Shown here one piece after another: positions 10,201-19,700 of a stretch of 31,858 nucleotides of DNA. This stretch comes from Saccoglossus kowalevskii (taxonomy: Eukaryota > Hemichordata > Enteropneusta > Harrimaniidae), in contig NW_003114465.1 of the NCBI RefSeq assembly GCF_000003605.2, positions 171,735 through 203,592 of the forward strand, written 5' to 3'. Position numbers and translations under genes: made by a program. The notes beneath the pieces are model-generated. The model made no database searches and was not told the DNA's origin. It worked only from the letters and a program-made list of their open reading frames with translations. How positions within the stretch are numbered: the first letter of the stretch is position 1; every line of letters starts with the position of its first letter.

Positions 10201-10866
10201 ATTATGGGATATAATTCGTCCTACTCGACATTTATCTCGATTCGTACTTCATATTGTAAAATAGTCCCCATAGCTCTATCCTATACTTTATTCTAGTTAT
10301 AATATTAATTACGTTAAATCGTAACTGAATAAATTATACTTATCATGAACACTTCTATGCATGTCTGTGACGTCAGAGATTCGGCTTGCGCTTATCCATC
10401 TCGTAACGGTAAGTGCGCGTACATTATACATTATTCAGCTCCGGGAGAGGGGGGGGGGCTTACTGAATTGTGCGTCTACTTATATTGGCAATGCGCGAGT
10501 TTAGGTATTGAGTCTTGCGTGTTTATATGTTCATAATATCTCTGTAATTTTTATTCAATATTCTGGGTTTGGAATAACATTTTAATAATACTTCTTACCA
10601 TGGCGTATTAAATCGGTGATAATTTAATAAATATCTACCTTGTCACTTGTGGCATCGGACTTTTTTGTTTCTCCAATCACGAACTTCTCCAATGCTTTTT
10701 CATTATTGACAACTTTTCCCCCTCGTGTGCCATATACTTGTGATTCTTGCGTGTCAAGGTGTTCTTTTATCAGAAACTTTAGTGGTTGTTTAGTATATTG
10801 AATATACAGACCATAAAGTAAAGTGATGAAAACCACGACGATAAAGACATACTTCAGTGCTTTCAT
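4079..10866 (-). CDS. Gene A: type II membrane O-fucosyltransferase-like protein, possibly splice-impaired
   Basis: Coding exons, in transcript order, are 10639-10866, about 9870-10004, 8965-9611, 6863-7013, 6486-6633 and 4079-4230. The protein starts MKALKY, followed by a hydrophobic anchor (about residues 7-23), then a charged stem (exons 1-2). The lumenal domain has GPNCQY, HWTAG, MQWRNRSGE and, near the C-terminus, LLEQEICSRSSVFL. The order of a glycine/asparagine-rich opening, an [H/Q]xR motif and a C-terminal E-x-C-S-R-x-x-x-F-L segment fits GDP-fucose protein O-fucosyltransferases such as POFUT2, which use GDP-fucose in the ER or Golgi. The stop is TAA after a KKRKR tail. Omitting exon 2 keeps the frame and gives 441 residues. 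Using the conserved exon 2 end would give 486, but no GT lies there. ATG at 10864-10866 is chosen because the paralogue has the same context. A pseudogene is possible. Family-level confidence is moderate. Confidence 0.72.
4231..6485 (-). other. Gene A intron 5, remainder
   Basis: 2255-bp intron with a clear donor and acceptor. Apart from the degenerate repeat at 4380-4915 and a 12-bp perfect palindrome GCGAGATCTCGC at 5363-5374, I see no coding or structured element. Confidence 0.55.
4380..4915. repeat. Degenerate tandem repeat of about 120 bp in gene A intron 5
   Basis: Three related blocks can be seen (about 4380-4500, 4501-4620 and 4770-4915). They share ATTAATATG, CTAATCA and CATCTATSTACCAARTTTCATTAAAAT-like modules, here given in broken form. 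The last ends in TTGAGATATC. Similar modules (ACCAACTTTGATCAAAAT, then GAGATATGAGTCCGG) occur at 21190-21480. Confidence 0.4.
6486..6633 (-). CDS. Gene A exon 5
   Basis: 148 bp, acceptor CACACAG|GAA (phase 0), donor CAGTC|GTAAGT (phase 1). It encodes EIIKKLKHANINKIVSRED, then a basic segment and LDNYHVALLEQEICS. The LLEQEICSR end, which runs into SSVFL in exon 6, is the most recognisable O-fucosyltransferase-like motif. It resembles the D-Q-W-I-C-x(3-7)-F-I-G segment of POFUT2. Confidence 0.8.
6863..7013 (-). CDS. Gene A exon 4
   Basis: 151 bp. The acceptor CGCAG|T completes a split codon, and the donor is the consensus TCA|GTAAGT (phase 0). It encodes CAIPEKRCSPSSPLM, then MVNISKIADSTAEG and CVYVAFPPYSS. 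The VYVAFPP segment followed by a helix in the next exon is like the nucleotide-sugar-binding half of O-fucosyltransferases (inference). Within it, 6882-6992 is nearly identical to gene B. Confidence 0.78.
7432..7681. mobile_element. Non-autonomous DNA transposon, CAG...CTG ends, about 250 bp
   Basis: Left end CAGTGGCGGCGGCGGCAC and the reverse complement of the right end, CAGAGGCGACGGCAC, are imperfect inverted repeats. A second matching module, GAGGGGGCG, lies inside at both ends. It is GC-rich against its surroundings, has no transposase and no clear target duplication. The superfamily is not assigned. Confidence 0.5.
8144..8429 (-). mobile_element. TTAA MITE family 1, copy in gene A intron 3
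   Basis: Inverted ends: GGCGGCAGTCGTCGCGCC at left, GCGCGACAACCACCGCCC then TTTAAA at right. The inside has AAGATGGCGAC, CAAAGCTTTAATTAGG and ATCAATGTTTATCAAC as in the other copies. Orientation is opposite to the copies at 11951 and 17992. The left TTAA is degraded. TTAA flanks suggest piggyBac-like mobilisation. Confidence 0.65.
8545..8814 (-). mobile_element. TTAA MITE family 1, second copy in gene A intron 3
   Basis: Left end is shortened (begins CGTCGTGCCACGC). The right end is GGCGCGACTACTACCGCCC followed by TTTAA. It has the same internal modules as the copy 115 bp to its left and the same orientation. The left boundary is approximate. Confidence 0.62.
8965..9611 (-). CDS. Gene A exon 3: main part of the O-fucosyltransferase-like domain
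   Basis: The acceptor is TTTTTCAG|CCA (phase 0) and the donor is GG|GTGAGT (phase 2). It encodes 215 codons plus two bases. Visible are GGGPNCQY near the start, FFNHWTAG, NETFDI, DKVIFPG, DPDRRCSVEV and, at the end, IAMQWRNRSGE. Several N-glycosylation sequons occur, including NAT and NET. The reading frame is open across the whole exon, upstream of the first internal methionine. It is clearly related to gene B exon 3 but has many amino-acid changes. Confidence 0.8.
9681..9844. mobile_element. TTAA MITE family 2, copy in gene A intron 2
   Basis: 164 bp flanked by TTAA at 9681-9684 and 9841-9844. Ends AGCGGGGGAGTCGTCACC and AGCGTGATGGTCATCACC (right end reverse-complemented) form inverted repeats. 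It makes up most of the 258-bp intron and ends about 25 bases from the exon 2 end whose splice donor is damaged. Confidence 0.7.
9870..10004 (-). CDS. Gene A exon 2: stem exon with defective splice donor
   Basis: The acceptor TTATTTCAG|TCT is good and starts in phase 0, giving SVNSHNELGQ and ending TKESDDKNNK. Gene B has AAG|GTAAAG at the matching place. Here the bases read AAATGTAGGTGA, so no GT sits at the conserved position. Nearby donors (after 9869 or 9865) shift the frame into the normal exon 3 acceptor. Options are exon skipping (exon 1 and exon 3 are both phase 0), a paired shift with an acceptor 4 bases inside exon 3, or loss of function. The end coordinate is therefore uncertain. 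Confidence 0.5.
10005..10638 (-). other. Gene A intron 1
   Basis: 634-bp intron. It holds one copy of a dispersed repeat (10343-10555) with a run of nine G. No exon-like frame is supported. Confidence 0.5.
10343..10555. repeat. Dispersed repeat, copy 1
   Basis: Shares TCATG, then GCGTCAGAGATTYKGCTTGYGC, GTCTAC and TTCATAATATMTCTGTAA modules in the same order with 17411-17600. Spacing between modules varies. The class is unknown; no terminal structure is clear. Confidence 0.4.
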
Positions 10867-10929
10867 TTTGCGAGATCGGTATAACAATTATTAAATGTTC
10901 CGAAAAAAAAGACCGTGAAAATTCTTCAT
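10639..10929 (-). CDS. Gene A exon 1: 5'UTR end, start codon, membrane anchor, stem
   Basis: Coding part is 10639-10866 (76 codons, ends in phase 0). The donor is AAG|GTAGAT. Residues 7-23 form one hydrophobic segment preceded by lysines, as in a type II signal anchor. The rest is a polar, charged stem ending SDATSDK. Upstream, 10867-10929 matches the same place in gene B, and the match stops at a pyrimidine-rich tract with CAG. I therefore infer a 3' splice site at 10929 and a further non-coding exon upstream. Confidence 0.72.
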
Positions 10930-11029
10930 CTGGTTCAAAAAAATAAAGATACATGTCACCAATAAACAAATATTTGTTTAAAATTTTAATAATGCATAAA
11001 TTGTAATGTTATTATTTCCGAATTATTCC

Positions 11030-11268
11030 GCCACACCAGCTCCCGGCATTTCTACGGTGCGCACCACTTTTCTCAACCACCCTGTACGGCCCATTACAAC
11101 ATCCCTGGCATTTGCGATCGTTTGTTGCCTACACCCGACGTTACCCTGTCACCTACACACGTCCCCGACATGTCTGTGGTGCACACCGCCTCTCCCGACA
11201 TTCCTGTACCATCACACCCGCTACCGGCATTTCCATGGCGCACACCGCCTCTCCCAACCAACAACCAA
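11030..11268. repeat. C-rich minisatellite of about 59-61 bp in the gene A 5' intron
   Basis: GGTGCACACCGCCTCTCCC at 11178 recurs as GGCGCACACCGCCTCTCCC at 11237 (59 bp on), and as a weaker GGTGCGCACCACTTTTCTC at 11056 (122 bp before, two periods). The frames open across it (11006-11325) are proline- and histidine-rich by composition and not credible genes. Confidence 0.6.
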
Positions 11269-11950
11269 CCCAGTAAGAAGCGACTAGTAGATTATGGTAT
11301 GAAACGGGTACACATACAGCTTTGAATGTGAACAGATATTTCATGTAAATCCACACAAATACCGATAAATAGCCTATTTATTATAAATTGGTTTACAGTG
11401 CCGTTGACATCACACAAATCTGGTTCATTTGAATGTGTCGTATTATTAACAATTGGGTAAAGGTTTTGATTATTTTCAAGTCGGACATGTCAAAACTAGA
11501 TATAAAATAGGAAACAAATACAGTTTTGTAGGAGTAGCTTCCCCTATTAGAATAATCAATGTCTTACTGAATTTGAACTGAAAAATACAGATCTTTTAAG
11601 TCATATATACAACAAATACACATCAAATAGTCCAAAAATCACTTCAACCTAAATGATATTGAAAATTCGATCCTATTTAGTCTTGTTCCGAAAATAATGC
11701 ACCATGGCCCAGCATATTTGCCAGCTTCACCTACAGAAATGTACACATGAGTTAATTAGGGTCAATTTGAGTATATGCAAGGCACTTATTTACGTCAGCA
11801 AGCCATAGTCACCAACAAATAAGCGTTTGTCCCACGAAAACGAGCAAACGAGCAACTCTTTGAACAGTCAAGTTTATCTGAACCAATAATGGAAATTTGT
11901 GTATATACGCAAGATATTGTGATTTCAATTTCACTGATGTAAGTGAATCA

Positions 11951-12243
11951 TTAAAGGGCGGTGGTCGTGGCGCTGCGCATGTGCGTAATTTGTGTTGATA
12001 AACATTGATCTTCCCACAATCCAATGCGTTCTTCTAATGGAATCAGAATATGAGGTTTGACCTGAGCGCATTAATTACCGGCAGTGACTCTTTCGATACC
12101 TTCCAATCACCTAAAAAACCTTAAAGCTTAGTAACATCTCAGTTAGCACTCGTTGATCTGCACAACAGTCAACGTCGCCATCTTTGTTTATATGAGACCC
12201 ACAATATCTCACGCATGCGTGGCGCGACGACTACAGCCCTTAA
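11951..12243 (+). mobile_element. TTAA MITE family 1, near-complete copy
   Basis: TTAA at 11951-11954 and 12240-12243. Left end AGGGCGGTGGTCGTGGCGC, right end (reverse complement) GGGCTGTAGTCGTCGCGCC. About 290 bp with no coding capacity. Internal modules match the copies at 8144, 8545 and 17992. Confidence 0.72.
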
Positions 12244-13652
12244 AGTGAATGCATTTTCTATAAATTCTGTTTTACGTTTGTTCCTAAACCAGTCAATATT
12301 TCACTTTATTGATTAATTATTTATTTAATACTATTAAAACAGTAAATGTTCCAAATGGACGTAGTGAGACAAACAAGGAGGCCATTTTGTTTTAACGCAT
12401 GGAACAGCCATATCTCTGACTTGTCCTAACCGATCGCCGAATTGCGGCCATTTTACATTTTAGTGTTACATTACATTAAAAGTTGATATTTTCTATTATA
12501 ACGTTTGTTTATTCCACGACCGACCGCTGACCGCTGCTGTTCTATGCCTTGCCCAATCACATTCAAACTTTACAGATCACAAATTATATCAGACACAAGC
12601 ACGTGCATTTGTTTTATGCTCTAATTCAAGATGGCCGAATGGCGGCCATTTTAGTGCTAACAATTCATCAAAATAAAGAATTTCAAGAGCTGTGTCATTT
12701 CGAATGACTTGTTTATTTTGGATATAGAATTGGAATAGCCAGCATTATTATATATATTTCTTTTGTTTTTCTAATTTTCAAAATACAAAAATATCTAAAA
12801 CCCAATATACAGTAAATGTAAAATGGTACAAACACGGCAAACACACTATTTATGTTGACAATTTGTTTTCGATATTGTTATGCCGAAATTTTAACTATTT
12901 TAAAATAATTTGAAAACTTGCAGTACTTCGATCATGTAGATTATATAACTTAAACTTGAATTTAGAATTATCAAGGACATTCAAAATTTAGACACATTGT
13001 TATCAATTTCAGTGAGGATTTACAGTTCTCTCTTTTTACCTAATATATCATATTATATGAAAGGTGGGACCATAAATATTTTACAGAAAAGAGTGACACT
13101 TGTATCTAAACAAGTATGAGCACCCTTTGGAAAAATGAAATTTGAATCACTTGGAATCAATAAAACATTTTGATCTCGCATATGGGGAATTTTCTACTGA
13201 GTTATTTCAAATTTAGTTCAATCAAATGTCTTTCTTTAGAGGAAGAATTCCTCCACAAAATAAATTAAAATTCACATTAATATTACTATTATATATCACT
13301 GTTCTGGGTACTTTAAAGTACGATATATTAATAGTCAGTGATATACTAGGCAAATACTATCACTGGTTTATAACCTGAAACAAATATAAAACCAATTAGC
13401 AGTCAGACAAGGGTTTCCAAGTGACATATGTGTACCTTCTAAAACATGAATAACTGTCTCGTCGCAATCCATGTTAACTGTACAACGAAACGGAATAGTA
13501 GCTATGCAACTCTGAGTAGAGTTAGTGTGAATTATATATTATTTCCAATGGAATTCGCGCATTTTGACTTTTTGTGTAAATGAAATAGTTCTACTTTACA
13601 CGCACTAAAACATTATTTACGAATTTGAGGTGAAACTAGACTCGGTACTTAC

Positions 13653-13690
13653 CAATAGCGATAAAGCATAGACTGTGTGCTGTGTGGTCC
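13653..13690 (-). other. Putative non-coding first-exon end of gene A
   Basis: A minus-strand GTAAGT donor begins at 13652. The intron start then has GAGTCTAGTTT, which is also found just after a GTAAGT donor upstream of gene B. This shared donor-plus-intron signature, with the inferred 3' splice site at 10929, suggests a 2.7-kb 5'UTR intron. The outer exon end is not visible; the far coordinate given is nominal. Confidence 0.33.
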
Positions 13691-14921
13691 ACTGAATGTG
13701 GTTAGGATTAAAACCTGGATTATCTTTTTTAAAAGAACGCCTGTTTCATAAATTAATCGTCGATAGACGCGTGATGTGCCATGATGTCCGTACTTAAGTA
13801 GTTAAATTGTAGCCACGTGATGATTGCGGCACATACACGACGAACGAATGGTTTATGTGACGTAACAATGACATGATCATGATCATGCTGTCGTAAATTT
13901 GGGAAATTACTGTTGCATATATGCGTTGCTCAGTTTGTAAAAAAATTGTCGCATATTCGGTTTTGTCAGTAATCTGATATCATATCCTTGCCAAACAATG
14001 TTTCGGCACGTAACTGCGAAAATCCTAGCACGCCCCTTGGTCAATTCCCAATCTGTTCGATTTGCGAGTGGGTATACAGAACACGATTTGAAAAACTGTA
14101 TCAGCAGACATGACAGTTTGTTTGACCCTTGCATGCAATTTGAGAATAGGATGCCATTGGCTGACAATCTCATAGGAGACCAAAGCATGGCTCGTTTGCA
14201 AACTATAAACTATATTTTGATAATAGATGTGTGAAATATGGTAAATTCTAATGTTTTAATGTCGAATTTTTGGACATCGCTATTTTCTGATTCTCCCAAC
14301 CTCATCTTACTAACGCACAGAATTCGTTCCTCTAACTGCATCGTTGGCGATCTTTCGTGAAATATGAGACACCACTGGTAGAATCCGATCTCTCGTGAAA
14401 TGTGAGATAGCAATAGAATCGGTGTAGAATTACCGCAAAATTGTGCCAAGGGTTGAACAAGCGATGACCTTACGGCAAACAGGAGTAGATATAGGAATTT
14501 TCCCCAGAGAGGGGCACATAATTTTCAGCATAATATACACGTTTTTCAATATTATAATTAGCCAGTAGATGGCGCCGTATAATCGAGTGTGGCCAAAGTA
14601 CACTATATAAAAATACCAATCACTGAATTGGCAATGTTACATACATCCTTTATTTAAACGCAGACAGTTTATTTCACATAGATAATCATATTCAATACAG
14701 GATAAACCCGTGTAATTGCGTGGTATAGTTTATGTACAGTCGTCTTGGATTTAACGCAAAATTCGTTGGAAAATATCATCACCTGGTGTAAAAAAGCATA
14801 TTGTCATGGATTGTCAGAACGCCATCAGCACCTTTTGTCTACAATAGCTATCATGCAAACGGCCGATTTTAGAAAAAAACTGTGTTCACATAAAACCCCA
14901 TGTTATATTGCTAGGTTGGTA

Positions 14922-14980
14922 TTTTTTGTTTATAAATGTACTAATTGTATTTACTGATAGTTTCTGCAATATGACCTTTG
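14922..14980 (+). repeat. Left arm of a perfect 59-bp inverted repeat
   Basis: Reading the right arm in reverse complement gives the same 59 bases with no mismatch. Similarity stops sharply on both sides. Confidence 0.75.
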
Positions 14981-15506
14981 GTATCAGTATTTCAGAGAAT
15001 CTCGTCTAACAACAGATAATTTCAATAAGATGATTGTAATATGTAAGTATTATACGGCGGGCGGTAGTCGGCTACTATTCGCCACCCCGGAAATCGTTTC
15101 GATCACACACATGTTTTATATCGTATCGACTGACTTCTTGCAGTTTTATACATATATTCAGATTTAATTACTGATTTCAATTATATTTACTAATATAGCG
15201 TAATTTTATGCATTCACATGTGGCTTTAACTCGTACGAGCATTTATATTTATTTACCAATAACTCGTATTTACAGTCATCTATTATAATCAAGAACGATA
15301 AATTGAACAATGAAAGTGTGGTATTATTTTGTTTATGAAACAAACTTTTGTACAAACATTCAAAAACTGATGTGTTAAGATGAAAAAAGCTTTCAAAAGT
15401 ATATGTCGAGAAAAGGAGTGTCATGAGCAAGAAAAATAATCGAGAACATTTTTGAATTTAGTGAATTCTTTGAGAAAAAGTACGGCACAACACTGAGGCA
15501 GTAGTT

Positions 15507-15565
15507 CAAAGGTCATATTGCAGAAACTATCAGTAAATACAATTAGTACATTTATAAACAAAAAA
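15507..15565 (-). repeat. Right arm of a perfect 59-bp inverted repeat
   Basis: Reverse complement of 14922-14980, spacer 526 bp. Perfect identity in ageing AT-rich DNA points to a recent event. Confidence 0.75.
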
Positions 15566-15605
15566 CACCACACATTAATATTCAAATAAATACATTTATA
15601 TGCAG

Positions 15606-15646
15606 TCGTCGTTCTTCTGTTTAAAGAAAACCCCACCCAAACTTTA
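15606..15646 (-). repeat. Imperfect inverted pair, left member
   Basis: Reverse complement carries GTTTGGGTGGGGTTTTC, then TTAAACAGAAG. This matches 16219-16258 (GTTTGGGGTGGGGTTTTC, TTAAACAGAAG) with a few differences. Confidence 0.5.
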
Positions 15647-16218
15647 ATTCATATTAAACATTTTCATTGGTAACATTTCTGATCGTGTTCTCGGAATTTC
15701 CGATTACTACAGTGTTTGCTAATTGTTTATCATGGCGTAGTTGAATATCGCGCATTTATAAGTGTGTAATGTCTACTCAAATGGATTTACAGTTGTGAAT
15801 TCCTTTCTTGAAATGTACACCATCTTCTATTTCCGATCTTCGCTTTGTATACATCTAGTTGGAAGAATAGCGTCATATCGGAGAGGACGATAAACTGTCG
15901 GTCCCGTGTGCGCACGTAAAACACAGCATATTTTTGTAAGGGTAGCGGATTACCGCGGGATGACTATATATAATCAGAATTAGAAATGTTGTATGAGAGT
16001 ATTGTCTGTCAATCGCCCCGTAACCTGTTTATGTGTATAATAACGCGTACGAGTGAGTAAAGATTACAATGTTCGTTGTAAAGTGGCAAATAAATAAATT
16101 ATAATTTAAATAGCATTTGTTTTGTCGTCTTTGTTAATGCTACGTGTGCTAAAATCCTTGGAATTTAAATCAGGGATATAAATATCAACGTGTGGTCTTT
16201 GTTTTTCGTTCTTCGTTT

Positions 16219-16258
16219 CAAAGTTTGGGGTGGGGTTTTCATTAAACAGAAGTACGAA
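16219..16258 (+). repeat. Imperfect inverted pair, right member
   Basis: Partner of 15606-15646, inverted. Could be two copies of one small repeat in opposite orientation. Confidence 0.5.
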
Positions 16259-16379
16259 GAATATATATGTTATGGTTAAACAGTATGAATATTCTGTCTT
16301 CATTCTTTGGTTTAAACGCACTCTTCTCGCTGGCATGATTACGTGAGATTCTGCTTCCTGTAGTTCCAACCGCATGCAG

Positions 16380-16404
16380 AACAAAATATTAGACTGGTAT
16401 ACAT
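16380..16404 (-). repeat. 3' flank block shared by the two paralogues (copy B)
   Basis: Partner of 3871-3895, with one mismatch. It marks the left side of the gene B duplication unit. Confidence 0.6.
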
Positions 16405-16452
16405 CGTACGTTGTGGTCCAGGGTTTAGTAGCTATGGTCTGATATGTAAGTA

Positions 16453-16458
16453 TTTATT
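16453..16458 (-). terminator. Candidate polyadenylation signal of gene B
   Basis: AATAAA on the minus strand about 160 bases after the gene B stop, at a distance similar to that in gene A. Tentative for the same reason. Confidence 0.35.
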
Positions 16459-16617
16459 ATTGGCGATCCAGACATTACAAGTTTTGAAGTGACAGTCAAA
16501 TATGGGCCGTCATAAGTACACCAGCGCCATTTTAATTATACAAATCATATTTAATATTTGCATTGCTATACATTGGCCAATTAGTACAATGTCCAGTGCC
16601 TTCATTTTCCGAATCCC

Positions 16618-16763
16618 CTAACGTTTTCTCACCCAAATTCTGGGTACCTTCAACTTGACGATACTCTTTAGCGGTACTGTCTCCAATGGCGGGTGTTCAA
16701 CTCGCGAGTGCTGTAACACCATGTATGACAATGTTGAACTAGCGGACAGGAATACAGATGAGC
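16618..16763 (-). CDS. Gene B exon 6: C-terminus and stop
   Basis: Acceptor ATTATAG|GC completes the ICSR arginine. It encodes SSVFLSASSTLSYMVLQHSR and ends RIWVRKR, TAG stop at 16618-16620. Compared with A, the tail is two residues shorter and STFS has become STLS. Confidence 0.8.
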
Positions 16764-19700
16764 CTATAATATAAACAAATCGATATATGTTAGAATCATA
16801 TTAATTGTTTATTTGACCTATTTATTTATACATATTCATACATCACTCCTCCATTATGTGAAGCAGAATGTGTCATCTTCCATCAAAATTATTAAACCAA
16901 GTGTTTTGTAGAAAACAATTGCCCCCCAAATTAATTAAGTTATTTTGGAAGATATAATGAGCTTGAAGTTGAATACAATAAAACTGATGGCATCAATGTC
17001 TATTGTCTGATGTAGACCTCGGGTTTCATACAGACTGGAACAGAATGTGCTCTCCTTTTTCAAAATCATGACTGCACATTACTTTATGTATACTATGGAA
17101 TCCATACATCTTTACTGACTTGACTATGCAGTGTAGTTTACCTGTCAGTTGATTTGTTTTGTTCTTGTGGATCGTTTTGCCACTTGTTGTGAGTCAGGTT
17201 TTCTGTTCTTGTACTTGTAAATTTTTCTATCCGGCTTTTGTTTGAGGTTGGGTTTGTTATTACAACTTTTCGAAGCAGCTTATACAAATCTTACTAAAAT
17301 CAGGTGCATGAGATCAGAAACCCATTCAGGGTACACTTGCCAAATTGTTTTGGGTGGCGATGTATTTGTCTCCAGGGCAATGTTAACAACATAGGTCATA
17401 CGGTTTAATATTCATGTAATTGTATGTGGCGTCAGAGATTTTGCTTGTGCATGTTCATATGGGTCCGTCTACCTTACACGGTTAGTCTAGTGTAGTGAAA
17501 TGAACATCAGCTACAATGACACACCCCATCGTCATGGTCGTCAGTCGAATCTGTTGTGTTATTTGTGTATAATGTTCATAATATATCTGTAAATGTAATG
17601 CAGCCATCATTCAGATGCGTTTGCTTTCAATCCTAGAAAGTTACTGAATAGGCAAAAGAACAAGCCAAACCTCATACCATTGACCATGTTTATTTTTGAA
17701 GCACTAATCACAGTGATGTTGACCAAGTCTGCAATAAATATCACATTGCAATATGCAGAGTTTTTCGACATAAAAGCTAATAGTTTTGTTAAACCATCAT
17801 AGCCGATATCATTGTTAGGCCATCATACCCGATATCATTGTTAAGACATCATATCTGATACCGTTGGCGGGGGAGGGGGTATTCGGTAATCATATGTACA
17901 ATATAATTAACAACAAGTCATTGCCAATGACATAGTCACCGTCCAGTTAGTTACTGTGTAAATTGAAAACACTGACAGATGTAGATTATAATTAAAGCAC
18001 GGTAGTCGTCGCGCTGCGCATGTGCGACATTTGTGTTGATAAACATTGATTTTCCCATAATCCAATGTGCTCTTCTAATGGAAATCACAAGTATGAGGTT
18101 TGATCTGGGCGCGAATGTCACTAATTATCGCCGGTGACTCCTTCGATATCTTCCAAGCACGTAAAAAGTATCTAATTAAAGCTTGGAATCGTCTCAGTTT
18201 GTACTCGCTGATCTTCGCACCAGTCAAAGTTGCCATCTTTGTTTTTATGAGACCCATATATCTCCGCATGCGTGGCGCGACGACTACCGCCCTTTAAATG
18301 TTTCAGGTGTATTCAGCATGTTAATGTGTTACTGAGTACAGTAATACAATAAAACAGATGAATAAAATCCACAGTACGCGAGAAATTATTGACATGCTCA
18401 TATGTTTTTTTGGAGCTAACATGGCCACCAGTTTGTCGAAGGTCAAAATGAAAAACAAATGTACTATTGCAGAACCTTACATTGGAATTGGGGGGGGGGC
18501 AAACTTTTTCATTTTATTTATCTTGACAAGTACAATTTCTTTATTCAATCAGTAATTATTTAATACTGAGTCATCTAAATAATATGCAATTATGCAGATA
18601 AGTATAAGATATAGTTGTTGCTATGGTTATATATACCACTTCTAGTGAATACAAATATTCTTCTGTAATGTAATGTGATTTTTGATTTACGGGTATGTAA
18701 AACGAAATTACATTAACGGATGTAACTGATAACTTTTCCAATGAAATCCTTAGCACCCCGTTGGCAGGCCAGTCACACTGGTTCTCACCACAAGAGGTTA
18801 CGATCCCCCTGCCAAATGCTAAGTACAACTGAAACTAATATCTACATATTTACATAAAAAATTGTCCACCTGTGCGGATCTATTTGTGCAGGAGTTTTAC
18901 GTAATGTAATGTAATGTAATGCAATGTAATGTAATGTATTAGATTGTAATTGTTACTGCTTGATCAGTTGTAGTATAGTACAAAAATACTAAAACTGTAA
19001 CGTTAAATGTGCTAACTATGGACGTTTTATTTTTAGTGATTAAATGTCTGATATTGAATACCAGATTGTTTGGCCGTGTGTGCCCGGACAATAGTTGGTG
19101 TGTGTAACCAAATGCAGCCCAGTGTCCCGAAAAAAAAAACTGTTGGGAGAAATACTCTTGTAAAAGGACAAAAAGTAAAAAAAAAAATTCCAGCACCAAT
19201 AACCTAGAAAGAAAAGAAAAAAATCAAAAAATAATTTAGGCATTTATAAAAACAAAGTTATTCTAATTCTGAGAAAAAAACACATTCTTTCTCATACCAT
19301 GAGAGTTTGGAAATGATATGGTAAAAAAAGGTACGCAAAGGTATTATTTAGTGTATATACACAAATCTGAAAGCCAAAGTAAAAGAAAAAAGAAACATTT
19401 TTGGCAGCCCAAAATGAGAAACAGATATTTTTTATTCTTGGCCTAACATAAGTCTTTGTGATGCATAACAATTAATATAGCAAAAATATAAATTCTAAAC
19501 CATACAACAAACTGTATGATATGCAAAGCATTCACGCCATGGCCAGGCACAGGGAGTTTTCAACACATCAACAAAAATATTGCTAAATCACTAAAATAAG
19601 GTGAATTTATTGGAAATAATATAATGCTCCATTTAATTCTATTTTGTACTGTATTTTAGATGAAAGTATCATCAACAGACCTAATATTTCGATTTGCCAC

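Larger units (their letters stand above)
10930..13652 (-). other. Upstream region or 5'UTR intron of gene A
   Basis: Between the inferred 3' splice site and the putative first-exon donor. It contains the C-rich minisatellite, a MITE family 1 copy (11951-12243) and a pair of GCGGCCATTTTA repeats near 12443 and 12641. No coding exon is supported. Confidence 0.4.
13653..16379. other. Region between the two genes
   Basis: No gene seen. It holds a short tandem pair of 38-bp units at 14348-14423 (CTCGTGAAATGTGAGA-like), the perfect 59-bp inverted repeat, and one imperfect inverted pair (15606-15646 with 16219-16258). Gene B 3' flank starts at 16380. The gene A promoter should lie at its left end if the 5' exon model is right. 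Confidence 0.45.

Noticed and set aside
10867-10887. N-terminal extension of gene A upstream of the ATG at 10866 (also 29001-29021 in B)
   Set aside because: The upstream in-frame codons are TTG in A and GTG in B, not ATG; the shared ATG directly before the membrane anchor is the better start.
11006-11356. Proline/histidine-rich frames
   Set aside because: Generated by the C-rich minisatellite; the unit length (59-61 bp) is not a constant multiple of three.
18075-18297. Overlapping frames on both strands around 18.1-18.3 kb, and a similar frame at 8572-8757
   Set aside because: They are readings of MITE family 1, which explains why the peptides resemble each other.
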